A DNA stretch of 64,000 nt from Diplosphaera chodatii (GCA_032358165.1 JAALGY010000041.1:186001-250000); one strand, 5' to 3'; counted from the first letter of the stretch, positions 46,301 through 59,600 are shown. Made by a program: numbers and translations. Notes: generated from the letters alone by a model not told the origin.

Positions 46301-49300
46301 TCGGTGCTGTGCAGGTGCCCGTACTGCTACAAGACCCTGGACCAGTGCTTCAGCTGCACCGCGTGCGACAGGAAGCAGCCAGGCTATGGCAAGGTGCGCT
46401 TGCAAGCTCGCAGGCAGCGCTGTCAGACCTGAACAACCAACTGGCTGGCCATCACAGGAAGTGGATGCTATCATGGTGCTCGGTTCAAGCTTGTGATCTG
46501 AACACTGCCAGCACATCTTGAGCAATGGATCTGCGACCGAATCGAACATGCGCTGACTGCCATGCTGCAGGTCGTTCTGAGGGCCAAGAGGTGCTTCAAG
46601 AAGACGGTGACCTTCGCCGCTGTCAGCTTCATCAACGAGACTGGCTCGTCGGTTTGCGCTACCAACAGGTGCGTGCCTTGAGCATTGTTCCTGCCTCTTG
46701 CGCTGTGCAGAATGATCGGCATGAGCCAGGCTACATGGTAGTGTTGATGTTGTGCCCCGGCAGCTGCACGACGCCATGCTATTGCGCAATATTTGTGGCT
46801 GGTTGTGCAGGGCACGTAAGGACAGCGTGTTCAAGTTCAGCGCCCCCTGCGGCTCCACCGTCACGCTGTTCCTGGTTGACAGCTCGTTCTACAACCAGAA
46901 CGGCCCCCTGTACCTGCGGGACAACGTGTGCAGAAACAAGTGCGACAGGACCAAGCCGTGCAGCACGTGCGGCCCGTACACCTTCACCGTCAAGTGCCCG
47001 CCTGGGTGCAAGAAGTCACCGCCGCCGTTCCAGGCCTCCACACCGCCGCCACTGACACCACCAGACTTTCGGGGTGTTTCGCCGCCGCCCAAGGCCTCAA
47101 CCCCTCCTGCAAAGGGGGGACCACCAGCGTCACAGGGCGGCTCCCCGCCGCCTCTGACGCCACCAGACTTCAGGGGTACTTCCCCGCCACCCATTTCCTC
47201 TTCCCCTCCTGCCCCTTCACAGGCCGGCTCCCCGCCGCCTCTGACGCCACCAGACTTCAGGGGCACTTCACCGCCGCCCAGCAGCCCGCCAGCATCACCA
47301 CCGCCCAAGCCGCCCCCCAGCCCACCGCCATCCCCGCCGCCTAAGCCCCCTCCCAGCCCGCCTCCCAAGCCGCCCCCCAGCCCACCACCATCTCCGCCGC
47401 CGAAGCCACCCCCGAGCCCGCCGCCCTCGCCTCCACCCAAGCCTCCTCCTTCACCACCGCCCAAGCCACCTCCCAGGTGTGTGCAAAGCAAACACATGAC
47501 ATATGACCGCCACTGCCCCGCGTCGACCTTGGAGCCCGCGTTGTGGCCTGAATGAGGTCGTGTATGTCAAACGTGCATGCAGATCATGTTGTCTAATATG
47601 AACTCTGCTGCAATTGCAGCCCACCGCCGTCACCTCCGCCAAAGCCGCCCCCAAGCCCACCACCCAAGCCACCTCCCAGGTGCAGCCTCACATTGTCTGC
47701 AGCACCTGTGTGTGTTCTCTGGGTGTCTGAGCTGCGCAGACGACCATTTGCGTGTCCCTAAACCTCCCAGTGTGTCTGGACCGTTGATTCAGCATGGTTG
47801 CTGGCACGCAGCCCACCACCTTCGCCGCCCCTGACGCCACCTGACCTAAGGATTACTTCGCCGCCACCAAACTCTTTCTCTCCGCCGTCTAAGGCCTCCA
47901 CACCGCCGCCCCTGACGCCACCAGATTTCAGGGGGAGCTCGCCGCCGCCTTCGGCAGCCACACCCCCGTCACAGGCCGCGACACCGCCTCCAAAGGGAAG
48001 TTCGACGCCGCCCAAGGCCTCCACACCGCCGCCCCTGACGCCACCCGACTTCCGGGGAAGCTTACCGCCGCCCAAGGCCGGTACTCCTCCCACGGGCGTC
48101 AACACCCCGCCAGGTGTGGGGATCGGCAGCCCGCCCCCCCAGGCTGGCACTCCTCCGCCACCCAAGATGTGCCGCCCCAGGAAGCAGTGCAAGTGGTACG
48201 GCAAGCACAAGAAGTGCACACACCAGACGCCGTGAGTCTTCCTGCCTCTTGCTATCCCATAACTGCTGCACTGCTGCACACCTGCTGCACTCTGCCTGCA
48301 TGTGTCACTGTCGGCCTGTCAGCACCTGCTTTCACCTACGATACTGCAGACGACCGTGCTTGATGCAGCTTTCGGTGCTGTGCAGGTGCCCGTACTGCTA
48401 CAAGACCCTGGACCAGTGCTTCAGCTGCACCGCGTGCGACAGGAAGCAGCCAGGCTATGGCAAGGTGCGCTTGCAAGCTCGCAGGCAGCGCTGTCAGACC
48501 TGAACAACCAACTGGCTGGCCATCACAGGAAGTGGATGCTATCATGGTGCTCGGTTCAAGCTTGTGATCTGAACACTGCCAGCACATCTTGAGCAATGGA
48601 TCTGCGACCGAATCGAACATGCGCTGACTGCCATGCTGCAGGTCGTTCTGAGGGCCAAGAGGTGCTTCAAGAAGACGGTGACCTTCGCCGCTGTCAGCTT
48701 CATCAACGAGACTGGCTCGTCGGTTTGCGCTACCAACAGGTGCGTGCCTTGAGCATTGTTCCTGCCTCTTGCGCTGTGCAGAATGATCGGCATGAGCCAG
48801 GCTACATGGTAGTGTTGATGTTGTGCCCCGGCAGCTGCACGACGCCATGCTATTGCGCAATATTTGTGGCTGGTTGTGCAGGGCACGTAAGGACAGCGTG
48901 TTCAAGTTCAGCGCCCCCTGCGGCTCCACCGTCACGCTGTTCCTGGTTGACAGCTCGTTCTACAACCAGAACGGCCCCCTGTACCTGCGGGACAACGTGT
49001 GCAGAAACAAGTGCGACAGGACCAAGCCGTGCAGCACGTGCGGCCCGTACACCTTCACCGTCAAGTGCCCGCCTGGGTGCAAGAAGTCACCGCCGCCGTT
49101 CCAGGCCTCCACACCGCCGCCACTGACACCACCAGACTTTCGGGGTGTTTCGCCGCCGCCCAAGGCCTCAACCCCTCCTGCAAAGGGGGGACCACCAGCG
49201 TCACAGGGCGGCTCCCCGCCGCCTCTGACGCCACCAGACTTCAGGGGCACTTCACCGCCACCCATTTCCTCTTCCCCTCCTGCCCCTTCACAGGCCGGCT

Positions 49301-51204
49301 CCCCGCCGCCTCTGACGCCACCAGACTTCAGGGGCACTTCACCGCCGCCCAGCAGCCCGCCAGCATCACCACCGCCCAAGCCGCCCCCCAGCCCACCGCC
49401 ATCCCCGCCGCCTAAGCCCCCTCCCAGCCCGCCTCCCAAGCCGCCCCCCAGCCCACCACCATCTCCGCCGCCGAAGCCACCCCCGAGCCCGCCGCCCTCG
49501 CCTCCACCCAAGCCTCCTCCTTCACCACCGCCCAAGCCACCTCCCAGGTGTGTGCAAAGCAAACACATGACATATGACCGCCACTGCCCCGCGTCGACCT
49601 TGGAGCCCGCATTGTGGTCTGAATGAGGTCGTGTATGTCAAACGTGCATGCAGATCATGTTGTCTGATATGAACTCTGCTGCAATTGCAGCCCACCGCCG
49701 TCACCTCCGCCAAAGCCGCCCCCAAGCCCACCACCCAAGCCACCTCCCAGGTGCAGCCTCACATTGTCTGTAGCACCTGTGTGTGTTCTCTGGGTGTCTG
49801 AGCTGCGCAGACGACCATTTGCGTGTCCCTAAACCTCCCAGTGTGTCTGGACCGCTGATTCAGCATGGTTGCTGCATGCAGCCCACCACCTTCGCCGCCC
49901 CTGACGCCACCTGACCTCAGGATTACTTCGCCGCCACCAAAGACTTTGTCTCCGCCGTCTAAGGCCTCCACACCGCCGCCCCTGACGCCACCAGATTTCA
50001 GGGGGAGCTCGCCGCCGCCGCAGGTCGCGTCGCCGCCACCGCCAGTGTGCCCGTCCGTGCCAAACACCAAGAAGTGAGTGGCCATAATATCTTTGTCTGT
50101 GCTGCCTATCGTTCTTGCGGATGTTTAGGTGTAGTAGTCATGTCACAACCTTCACCCATCAGCATATACAACCTTCTGTCAGCAGCCAGTTGAATTGGTG
50201 CAACTGGTGTTGCAGGTGCCCTTACTGCATCCCGACGAACCCTGGGTGCATCAAGTACAGTTGCTCGAAGTGGGACGGCTATGCCAAGGTGCGCAGCTGA
50301 GGGGCTGACACCAATAGCATCACTGCTGGTTGCTCTGGCATGGCCATTTGAGGGCAGAGTGCAGTTTTGTCATGTATAGTCGTTTGAGACTATACACTAA
50401 CCATGGCTTTCCTCTCTGATGTGTAGGTGGCACTGAAGGGCAACAAGTGCTTCGACAAGTCGATCAGCTTCCTCGCAGTTGCATTCAATGACGAGGAGGA
50501 CAAGGCTGTGTGCGCACACAACAAGTGCGCGACCTTGCAGACGTATCGCCATGTCACTCTTGCACCTCTGCTGACATGTCGATGTCGATGTCATTCAAGT
50601 TTTGCAATGACCGGGTGCATTCACCATACACCAACAACATTTAGCTGCACTGCCCTGCGCCTGGGACGGCCTGGCGTACTGCAGTGTCCAACCGTGCTGG
50701 TCAATACACCTTCTAACAGGAAGAAGAAGTCCAATGACTACTTCCAGTTCAGCGCCAAGTGCGGCACGCACGTGACTCTGTACCTCAGCGACCCTAAGTT
50801 CAACAACCAGAACGGACCCCTGGTGAGTGGGGCAACATGTATAGCTCAGCCAAGTAGCGCAGTTGTACACCTTGCGTCAAGGACTGCGCACGGCGGCTCA
50901 GGACATACCCAGACCTGCTGGTAATGAAGATGTTCATGCATGCAGACGATTCCCGGCGGCAACCCGTGCAAGACGCCCTGCAAGGAGGCCGGCACACCCT
51001 GCCAGACATGCGGTCCATTCAAGGTAGGGCCCTGCTGTGCAGTGTGAACCCAGGGGTGCTGTCCGGCGGGCGTGCAGCAGCGCATGTCCAGTGAGGCAGT
51101 GGGTGCCGCTTGCTGATGCACTGTGGTGTGGCACGCAGATCTACATCGACTGCAAGTGCAAGGGCAAGTCGCACAGCCACGGGGACGTCAAGAAGCGCGG
51201 TTGA
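43378..51204 (+). CDS. Secreted Pro-rich matrix protein, 4 Cys-rich domains
   Basis: Twenty-four exons, 1390 aa, every phase closing: 43378-43423, 43721-43784, 43969-44038, 44180-44280, 44408-44477, 44626-44733, 45008-45405, 45549-45608, 45741-46160, 46315-46393, 46571-46668, 46811-47476, 47620-47679, 47812-48231, 48386-48464, 48642-48739, 48882-49547, 49691-49750, 49882-50073, 50216-50288, 50427-50524, 50720-50822, 50946-51023, 51139-51204. A signal peptide (QALLFITLLAVASTVAAG) leads into four copies of a ~130-residue Cys-rich domain (~25-160, 421-570, 862-1011, 1240-1390). Consensus pieces are CPYC, GYAKVxLK, KCF[DK]K, VCAxNK, F.FSAKCG, VTL[FY]L and C.TCGPY. Spacers are (S/K)PPP runs with 16 TPPDFRG-like motifs. 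By architecture it is a hydroxyproline-rich wall/matrix glycoprotein resembling pherophorins. The domain is not one I can name. Exons 8-12 and 13-17 are a tandem duplicate; intron 5 seems to have a GC donor. Confidence 0.87.
45309..50020 (+). repeat. 2071-bp tandem duplication, ~2.3 copies
   Basis: Exons 8-12 with their introns (45549-47476) recur as exons 13-17 (47620-49547) at a constant offset of 2071 bases. Exon lengths are identical (60, 420, 79, 98, 666) and only scattered substitutions separate the copies, introns included. A third, partial copy covers exons 18-19 (49691-~50020), ending where the sequence changes to CAGGTCGCG. The left boundary is near 45309 inside exon 7. The third copy matches the first rather than the second at some sites (e.g. 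TTGTGGTCTGAATG), pointing to unequal exchange or gene conversion. Confidence 0.93.
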
Positions 51205-53658
51205 TGGCCCCAGCAGCCACCCACACCTGCCAGACCAGCAGCCAGCGCGCCACGGCCAGCATGCGGCTGGCTACAGCCATGGCCCAGCTGGAGGCAAGGT
51301 GTCGTGTCCACCTTCGACCCCTGTCGGCAGGACACCGCAGGGCGTCGCCAGACCCCCCAGCCGTCCCCAGCCCCCAGCAGCCCGCGGCACGCCCCTTACC
51401 AAGCTCATGCCCTGGGCATGCCGGGCAGCGACTGCCGAGCGCCGAGCGTGCGCCTGAGGCGCCGCGGCGCTTAGCAGTCCATGCAGCTGTGTAGCGCACA
51501 GGAGGGCATGCAGCCGCCCGCCTGGTCCCAGTATTGTTTTGGTTTACTTTCAGCAGCGGGAGCGGGAGCAGCAGAATGAGGCCTGCGGTGCTGACACATG
51601 CGGCCTGACGGCTCCCTGCAGCATGGTTTCAACGGCTGAGCTGCTGCAGCAGAGTGTTTGTTGCCCCACGAACCGAGCTTGATCGCGTGTGCAGAGTGTC
51701 TCTGAGGGCCTGGCCGCCTGCAGTCGGCTCCTGTCCTCGAAATCCGTGCAGACATTCAGTCGCCTCCCATGATGGCATGCAAGAGCGGGCGGCAGCCCTA
51801 GGAACTGTTAGCATTTCACTGGTTCAGTTGCGATTATTGACTCGGAGCACTGGGGATTGCGCATTGCTGAATGCATCTGCAGGAAATTAGGGTTGTTACG
51901 TTTTTAGGGCAGCAGAACAAGGCATGAGTGTGCAAACTGTCCGACGTTGCAGCTCGCCATATGAACTCGCAGCTGCATTATATGATTGCCTGAGGCAAGC
52001 CAGCTTGCACTCGCTGCATGTGTGCATTGCACCTGGCAGCTCTGGTAATCTGCAAATCATGCATCCGTTCCGCCATCTCCCATCCTGCGACACGGTTCCT
52101 AAGCTGTGCCCAATAATACGCCTGGTCGTCTCTGCACCCTACAGGCGATCCCACATTTCATATGTTGCGCCGGCGGCACAGTAACCTACCATTACTGTGA
52201 CCAAAGCACCACCGTGCAGGCGCTGCAAACAAAGGGATTTCAAATGCCAACTGGAAAGGCTGTAGACCTAGGGTGCATACACAAATTGGACGCTCTAAGA
52301 TAGGAAATATGTGTGCTCCTCGCGTGATGCCACGGGACCCCTTTCGTGAAGCCGTCTGGGAGTCCCAGCTGTGCTGATGCAGAAGAAAATGCAGGGCCCT
52401 GAATTTTCTGCTAACACAAAGTCGCCCGCGCAGCAGGCCGTGATCCGCCGCGGCGTTGCTCAGCAGGGGCTAGCTGCTGCATCACAAGCAGAGGCTGTGC
52501 ACTGCAGCACTCCCAGCTTGGCAGAGTCTGTGCCCTGCGAAGTCACGGGGCAGACAGCGCGGCGAAGTCACCCGGACATCGTCAGTAGTTGCGACGCCGG
52601 CCAAGGCAGCAGGTACACAGCCCCATGCGCACTCTCCAGATGCATGCGCACGTCCGTTAGCGTCAGCAGGCCCTGCTGTGTGCTACTCTATCCGACGGCA
52701 TCAAGATAGGTCCTGCCCATGACATGCATGCCGATAACTCCTGTGCCGCCTTCGCACTGTACCGGGCTGCCCCCGCAGCATAGCCGCCACGGCCAATGTC
52801 ATGCGCCCATATTGCGTACGTCCTGGCCCAGCGAGCAGCCGAGTGCCAGCAGACATATTCTGTTGTGCGAGTGCACTTGACTGCTAGTTGCGCAGTCACC
52901 GTCGCGCGGGGCGCCGCGCTAAGCAGATCGAGACGGCGGCAGCGTCTGCTTGCATGCTATCTGTGCATTGGAATGGATTGCGAGGGCTTTCAGGTCGTGT
53001 CTTGATCGCAGTAGCCTGCAAGTGGCAGCAACATGAGGTATTTGGGGCACCTGGTGATCCGCCGCCGCTGGCGACTCCACTTGAAGTCCTTTGGCCGAGC
53101 TCAGCATCTTCTAAGCGCCGTGTTCACAGCGCATCGTGCAGCGCGCATCACTGCGTATGTTGCGCCAAACTTCGTGTTGTTACCTCAGAGGCGTCACACC
53201 TACATCGGGCGGCAACGGGCTGCCCGCAACGGGCTGCGCGTCGGCCGCTTCAGGTCTGTATACGAGAAGCCTATCGATTTCATTGGGCCCCTCTCTCCCG
53301 CAGCTGCGTGCGCCGTGCCCGCTGCGGCTGCTGCAGCCTTGCCGGCGGAACCGTGGACCCTAGCTTCGCTGCTGCACGCCCTATCTCCCCTAAAGTGCTG
53401 CCCCGCAGGCTTGCAGTCCTGCACCGCGACACGCAACGCTCGAAGTTATATATAGCACACGATGCGCTGCAATAGGCGTAGGGGCTGTGGCCGTTCCTGC
53501 CTTTCTGCGCTTAACGCAATGCATGGTGAACCTCCAACACCTCCTGTCGCAAACCCGGCCACTGAGACATCGCCACTGATGCCCATGCAGGCGGAATCGA
53601 GTTGTGGTGAGGTTGCAACTGGCGACAGCCACGGTCTCCCCGGCGTGTCGGCCGCAGC
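51205..53658. other. Intergenic region between matrix genes
   Basis: About 2.45 kb between two tandem matrix-protein genes. I see no splice-consistent coding segment. A TATA-like box lies near its 3' end. Confidence 0.45.
53447..53454 (+). promoter_or_regulatory. TATA-like box
   Basis: TATATATA, 205 bases upstream of the ATG at 53659, the only such motif in the upstream flank. Consistent with a core promoter with a ~170-base 5' UTR. Confidence 0.4.
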
Positions 53659-56600
53659 ATGGCGGGTGCTGTCTATTCAGCGGCCACAGCGCCGACTTTG
53701 CTGGCGCTGGCGCTGCTGCTGAGCGCCGTGCTCCCAGGTACATCTGGTACTTTGTAGTGATTATCAGGCCGGCAGGCTGCTCATGGAGTTGCACGGTCTG
53801 GCGCAGCACGCGCAAGGTCACGTGCATGCTGACCCGCACACATGGACGACCCTGGCAGCGACAACGCTGGTGCATTGCAGTGCTGCATCAGGCTCATAAG
53901 CGTTGATTGTCGCATTTGTAGCCCAGCACGGCCGCATATGCACCACATGGAGTCTGTTGCATTGGTCGAGCCAGCTGCTCGCTTGTGCGCAGGCGCAGCG
54001 CAGACCGCGCCCAGAAACTGCGAGAGCCTGCGGAACAACGTCGAGGGCGTGCAGCGAACCACCTGCACCTGCAACGGCACAGTAGCCGAGGGCAAGCAGC
54101 CGTGCCCCACCGCCCGCGCAGAGCACCGCATGCGTGTGCAGCAGCGGCGCCGGCGCAGTCAGCACGACCACGTCCATGGTCACCGTCAACAACTGCTTCG
54201 GCAAGAGGATCAGCTTCATCAACGCGGAGTACGTGAGCGCGGGCGGCACCACGATGTGCACCCCCAAAGCGTGAGCGCCATAGTGCCGCCGCACCCACTT
54301 TGCTTCGAAATCGCACTGACAGCAGGCAGCAGAGCGTGCAGCATGAAAGCATGTGCAGTGGTGCTCAGGCATACGAGGGCTGGATTCCTGACATGCGTAG
54401 GGTATATATGCCTCGCAGGGATCGTGTCGCCAATGGTGCTGAAGTGGCGACATTCCCAGCCATGTGCGGCACCATGGTGAGGATCTATGTGCACGATGGC
54501 AGCTACATCGCGCCGGAGGGTGGACCTGCAGTCCTGAGGAGCACCTGCGCAGGCGACTACATGAACAGCCAGCTGTGCGAGAGCTGCGGGCCCTACTCCT
54601 TCCTCGTCAAATGCGACGGCAGCGGAGACTCCTGCAACCCGCCACAGAGGAGGTGTGTAACATGCCAGACTGACTTCAGCCCCTGACGAGTCGCCTGCTG
54701 CCGTTGCTGCCATGCCAGCAGGTCAGCTTGCGCTTGCTTTTCTCTGTGCATCCACTCACTGCACTGTAAGTGGATGTTCTGGCCCCACCTTCCGCAAAAC
54801 CAAGTGTTTTGTGATGCAGCCCACCGCCCTCTCCGCCCCCCAGCCCGCCGCCATCGCCTCCACCATCGCCACCGCCCAGCCCACCGCCCTCACCACCCCC
54901 CAGCCCGCCTCCATCGCCTCCACCATCGCCGCCGCCCTCTCCGCCCCCCAGCCCGCCGCCATCGCCTCCGCCCAGCCCACCGCCAAGCCCACCTCCTGCC
55001 CCACCACCGTCACCACCGCCCGCGCCTCCACCAAGTCCCCCACCATCGCCGCCGCCTGCCCCCCCACCTAGCCCACCTCCCTCCCCACCGCCTGCGCCAC
55101 CCCCCAGCCCACCGCCATCGCCACCGCCTGGTCCTCCCCCTAGCCCATCACCAATGCCCCCGCCCAGCCCACCGCCTGCGCCGCCGCCCAGCCCACCGCC
55201 TGCGCCGCCGCCTAGCCCGCCGCCTGCGCCACCCCCCAGCCCACCCCCTTTGCCGCCACCTGGCCCTCCTCCTAGCCCACCACCAATGCCCCCGCCCAGC
55301 CCGCCGCCATCACCGCCCCCCAGCCCACCGCCTGCGCCGCCGCCCAGTCCACCGCCTGCGCCGCCGCCCAGCCCGCCGCCTGCACCGCCGCCCAGTCCGC
55401 CGCCTGCGCCGCCGCCCAGCCCGCCGCCTACCCCACCACCCAGCCCCCCGCCTGCGCCGCCGCCGAGCCCCCCATTTTCTCCGCCGCCCAACCCACCGTC
55501 TGCGCCGCCACCGAGCCCGCCGCCTGCCCCGCCACCTAGCCCCCCGCCTGCCCCGCCCCCCAGCCCCCCGCCTGCGCCGCCGCCGAGCCCCCCGCCATCA
55601 CCGCCGCCCAGCCCACCCCCCTCGCCGCCGCCGAACCCACCACCATCGCCGCCCGAACTCAGGATTGCCATGCCGCCGCCTAGTAGTCCGCCCAGCCCAC
55701 CGCCTGCTCCGCCCCCTAGCCCGCCACCTGCCCCGCCGCCGAGTCCGCCACCTTCGCCGCCCCCGAGCCCGCCGCCTGCGCCGCCACCCAGCCCGCCTCC
55801 TTCGCCACCTGGCCCTCCCCCTGCCCCACCACCATCACCGCCCCCCAGCCCACCACCATCGCCGCCCCCCAGCCCACCCCCGTTGCCGCCGCCCAGCCCA
55901 CCACCATCGCCGCCTGAACTTAGAATTGCCATGCCGCCGCGCAGCACTCCACCGCAGCCGCCACCCAGCCCGCCTCCTTTGCCGCCGAATGGCCCTCCTC
56001 CTAGCCCACCACCGACGCCCCCGCCGAGCCCACCGCCATCGCCGCCGCCCAGCCCACCACCATCGCCGCCCGAACTCAGGATTGCCATGCCGCCGCCTAG
56101 TAGTCCGCCCAGCCCACCGCCTGCGCCGCCCCCAAGCCCGCCGCCCTCGCCACCTCCCAGGTACCCATGCTCGTCAGATTGTGTTGATAGATAATCAGGT
56201 GACTGCGTGGTGCGTGATCGCCAGTACTCAGTCCAACTAGTTGCTTGGGATCTCCTTCGCTCGCTGGTATGTGAAGCAGTCTGAGCACCTGAGATGCTCC
56301 GGTCCTCACTACATTGCTCACGACAAGGACGCTGCTGTTGCCATCGTGCAGTCCGCCTCTCACGCCGCCGGAGCTCAGGACCGCCTCGCCGCCGCCCAGT
56401 AGCCCCCCGCCCTCGCCCTCATCCTCGCCGCCTCCCAGCCCGCCGCCAAGGTGTGCCCCGTCATAGGTCAACACAAAGCAACCCACGGCGTATCAGATAG
56501 GCTGAGCTCCAGCTGACAGCTAGTCCTCTTTTCTCAACGTAGCGCACACATGCTGCCGTGTTCTACGGCCTTCAATGGTTGCACGTTGCAGTGTAGCAGG

Positions 56601-59600
56601 CATGCGTCTTGATGCTGAGACTGCCTGACATTGCATGAGCTGGCATCAGATGGTGCTGCTCCTGGTGACAAGCCCACTTGATGCTTTGTGCAGCCCGCCG
56701 CCGTCTCCACCCCCCAGCCCGCCTCCAGCACCGCCACCCAAGCCCCCTGCCAGCCCGCCGCCGTCGCCCCCTCCCAGCCCACCACCTTCACCGCCTCCCA
56801 GGTGTACAGCGGCAATATATGGAAATGCTGGGTGCTTGGTATTGTGTGACCAGTTGTTGATCTGTGTATTGACCTTCAGCACCTGCCAGCCTGGGCCACC
56901 CATGCACTGGGCGCTCCAGGGTGCACACCTGCTGATGCGCCATATGCCTTTCCATGTAGCCCACCACCTTTGTCGCCAGCCCTGACGCCGCCAGACCTCA
57001 GGATCGCATCGCCACCACCAGCAGCTGTGTCACCGCCACCGAACATCGCGCCGCCGCCGCCACCGAAGAAGTGCTACCCCAAGGAGCAGTGCAGGTGGTA
57101 TGGCAAGAAGAACAAGAAGTGCACCCACCAGACGCCGTGAGTCTTCCACACCTTTCAACCCCGTCGTCAGTGCTGCACTCTGCTTGTGGCTTGTCATCCA
57201 GTCTGGCCCCTCTCCTCATGCAATGCATGCCACACGTAGTTCACTGCCTGTAACGAAGTGCGGTCCTGCACCGACTATCCCGCCATAATGGCAGCTTTCC
57301 TGCAATGCAGGTGCCCGTACTGCTACAAGACCCTGGACCAGTGCTTCAGCTGCACCGCGTGTGACAGGAAGCAGCCAGGCTATGGCAAGGTACGGCTGTG
57401 ATGATTCCATTCTGCATCACCAGGACGTTCGTCAGTCATCAACTCTCTGGATCATCCGCTAGGAGCTTGTTCTGTATGTTGTCTGTGCAAAGCCGCTGGT
57501 GTGCCTTGACGCTGTGCAATTTTTTGACTGGCGCTGAGTGCTTTGCGAATCCCCTTGTGCAGGTGGTCCTGAAGGCCAAGAGGTGCTTCAAGAAGTCGGT
57601 CACATTTGCTGCGGTCAGCTTCATTGACGAGTCTGGCAAGTCTGTCTGCGCCGACAACAGGTGCGTGCCAGCAGCATCGATCCTGCTGTGGGGAATGATC
57701 AGCATGAGCAGGCTGCATGATAGTAGTGACGACCTTGTGCCCAGGTAGCTGCACGATGCCGTGCTGCTCACAAGACGCCTGTGGCTGATTGTGCAGGAAA
57801 GCAAACAGCGAGAGCGCCTTCAAGTTCAGCGCCCCCTGCGGCTCCACCGTCACACTGTTCCTGGTCGATGACTCCTACTTCAACCCAGACGGCCCCCAGT
57901 ACCTGCGCAAGAACCCGTGCAGAAACAAGTGCGACAGGACCAAGCCGTGCAGCACGTGCGGCCCGTACACCTTCACCGTCAAGTGCCCGCCCGGGTGCAA
58001 GAAGTCGCCGCCGCCGGCGCTGTCGTCGCCGCCACCCCTGACGCCCCCTGAGCTCAGGAACACCTCACCACCCCCGAGCAGCCCCCCACCCCGCCCACCG
58101 CCGTCTCCACCTCCATCCCCACCCCCAAAGCCCCCTCCCAGCCCCCCGCCGCCAAGCCCGCCTCCGAGCCCCCCGCCGAGCCCGCCACCCAAGCCACCTC
58201 CCAGGTGTGCGCCAGGTCACTGTGTGGGAATGTCTGCTTGCATGTGACGCAGGCCACCGCAGGCTTCCTGGCGCACCATTGAAAGATACCGTCTTGAAGA
58301 TCCAAAGGCACTGCAACACTGACCAGTCACTGCACAAGAATTGCTCATCCTCCCGTGCCACATCCTGCAGCCCACCCCCCTCCCCGCCACCCAAGGCCCC
58401 TGCATCGCCGCCTCCCAAGCCGCCTGCCGGGTGATGTGCACGTCCCAGGACTGCCTACCACTGCTTATGACTGCCCCTCACTGTTGACATGTCACAGTCC
58501 GCACCGGTGCAGGACCCACTGCCCTGATGGGACTGCCGGGGGGTGTTGTGTTGATGTGCTGAGCTGGCATGACTCTGCGCTTGCAGCCCGCCGCCCTCGT
58601 CGCCACCTGCCCTTAGGGCCAGCTCGCCGCCGCCACCAACCTGCCAGTACAGGCCGAACACCAGGAAGTGAGTTGCAGTGGTGCATGTTCTTGACTGCCG
58701 TGCATGTGCCGCTCATGCGGCTGGTGGTGGGGCTGCGGTCAGCCTTGCGGTAGGTCACATGAGGTTGTCTGTTTCCTAGCAGATGGTGAGACCCGTTGAA
58801 TGTTCCCGCAGGTGCCCGTACTGCATTCCCAGAAACCCTGGCTGCTTCAAGTACAGCTGCGCAAAGTGGAACGGCTATGCCAAGGTGTAGAGCATTGCCG
58901 GAGAGTGTCGGTGTCGGAGAACATGTGCATGGCAACTGCAGCTGAGTAGCAACAGGCGTCGAGCTGTCGCAGGCACACAAGTGACGTTCATCATTCTGTT
59001 GTTGCTGCAGGTGTCACTGAAGGGCAAGAAGTGCTTCGACAAGCCCGTCAGCTTCATGGCAGTTGCTTTCAAGAACGAGCATCGTGCCTCCGTGTGCGCA
59101 CACAACAAGTACGCTGGGTCCAACTGCAGTCCTTGCAGCCCTCTGTGTCACACCTTGCCATCCTTGTCGGTTCTAAGATGATGCTGCTGTGTCAGAGCTT
59201 GAGACCCAGGAATAGCAGTAACCTCATGGGACGCCTGTTATTAGTTCTCTCAGCCTAGCGTTCTATCGATCTCACCGCCATAATGCCATGCAGGAGGCGG
59301 AAGTCCAACGACTCCTTCCAGTTCACCGCCAAGTGTGGCACATTCGTGACGGTGTATCTCAGCGACAACAAATTCAACAACAACAACGGCCCACTGGTAC
59401 AGTTTTGCACGGCTGACGAACACATTGACTGCTGCATTGTGTGCCTTTGTTGGACGTGCACAGCCAACAGTCTGTACTATGCCAGTAATGCTTCTTGGTG
59501 GGCATTCAGATGATCCCTGGCGGCAACCCCTGCAAGTCGCCCTGCAAGGAGGCTGGCTCGCCCTGCCAGACTTGTGGTCCCTACAAGGTGAGGCACTGTT

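Noticed and set aside
45309..50020. CRISPR-like or transposon interpretation of the repeat array
   Set aside because: Units are 2071 bases, contain in-phase exons and introns, and have no terminal repeats or transposase; this is a gene-internal tandem duplication.
54676..56088. 470-residue Gly-rich frame on the minus strand (and similar ones at 44938-45426, 46889-47497, 48960-49568)
   Set aside because: Pure antisense shadow of SPPP-coding exons (GGG/GGC from CCC/GCC); no Met/splice context, and the sense exons close perfectly in phase.
54774..56240. 488-residue His/Arg/Pro frame on +
   Set aside because: Alternative frame of the same Pro-rich exon. The SPPP frame is the one joined in phase to the Cys-rich exons.
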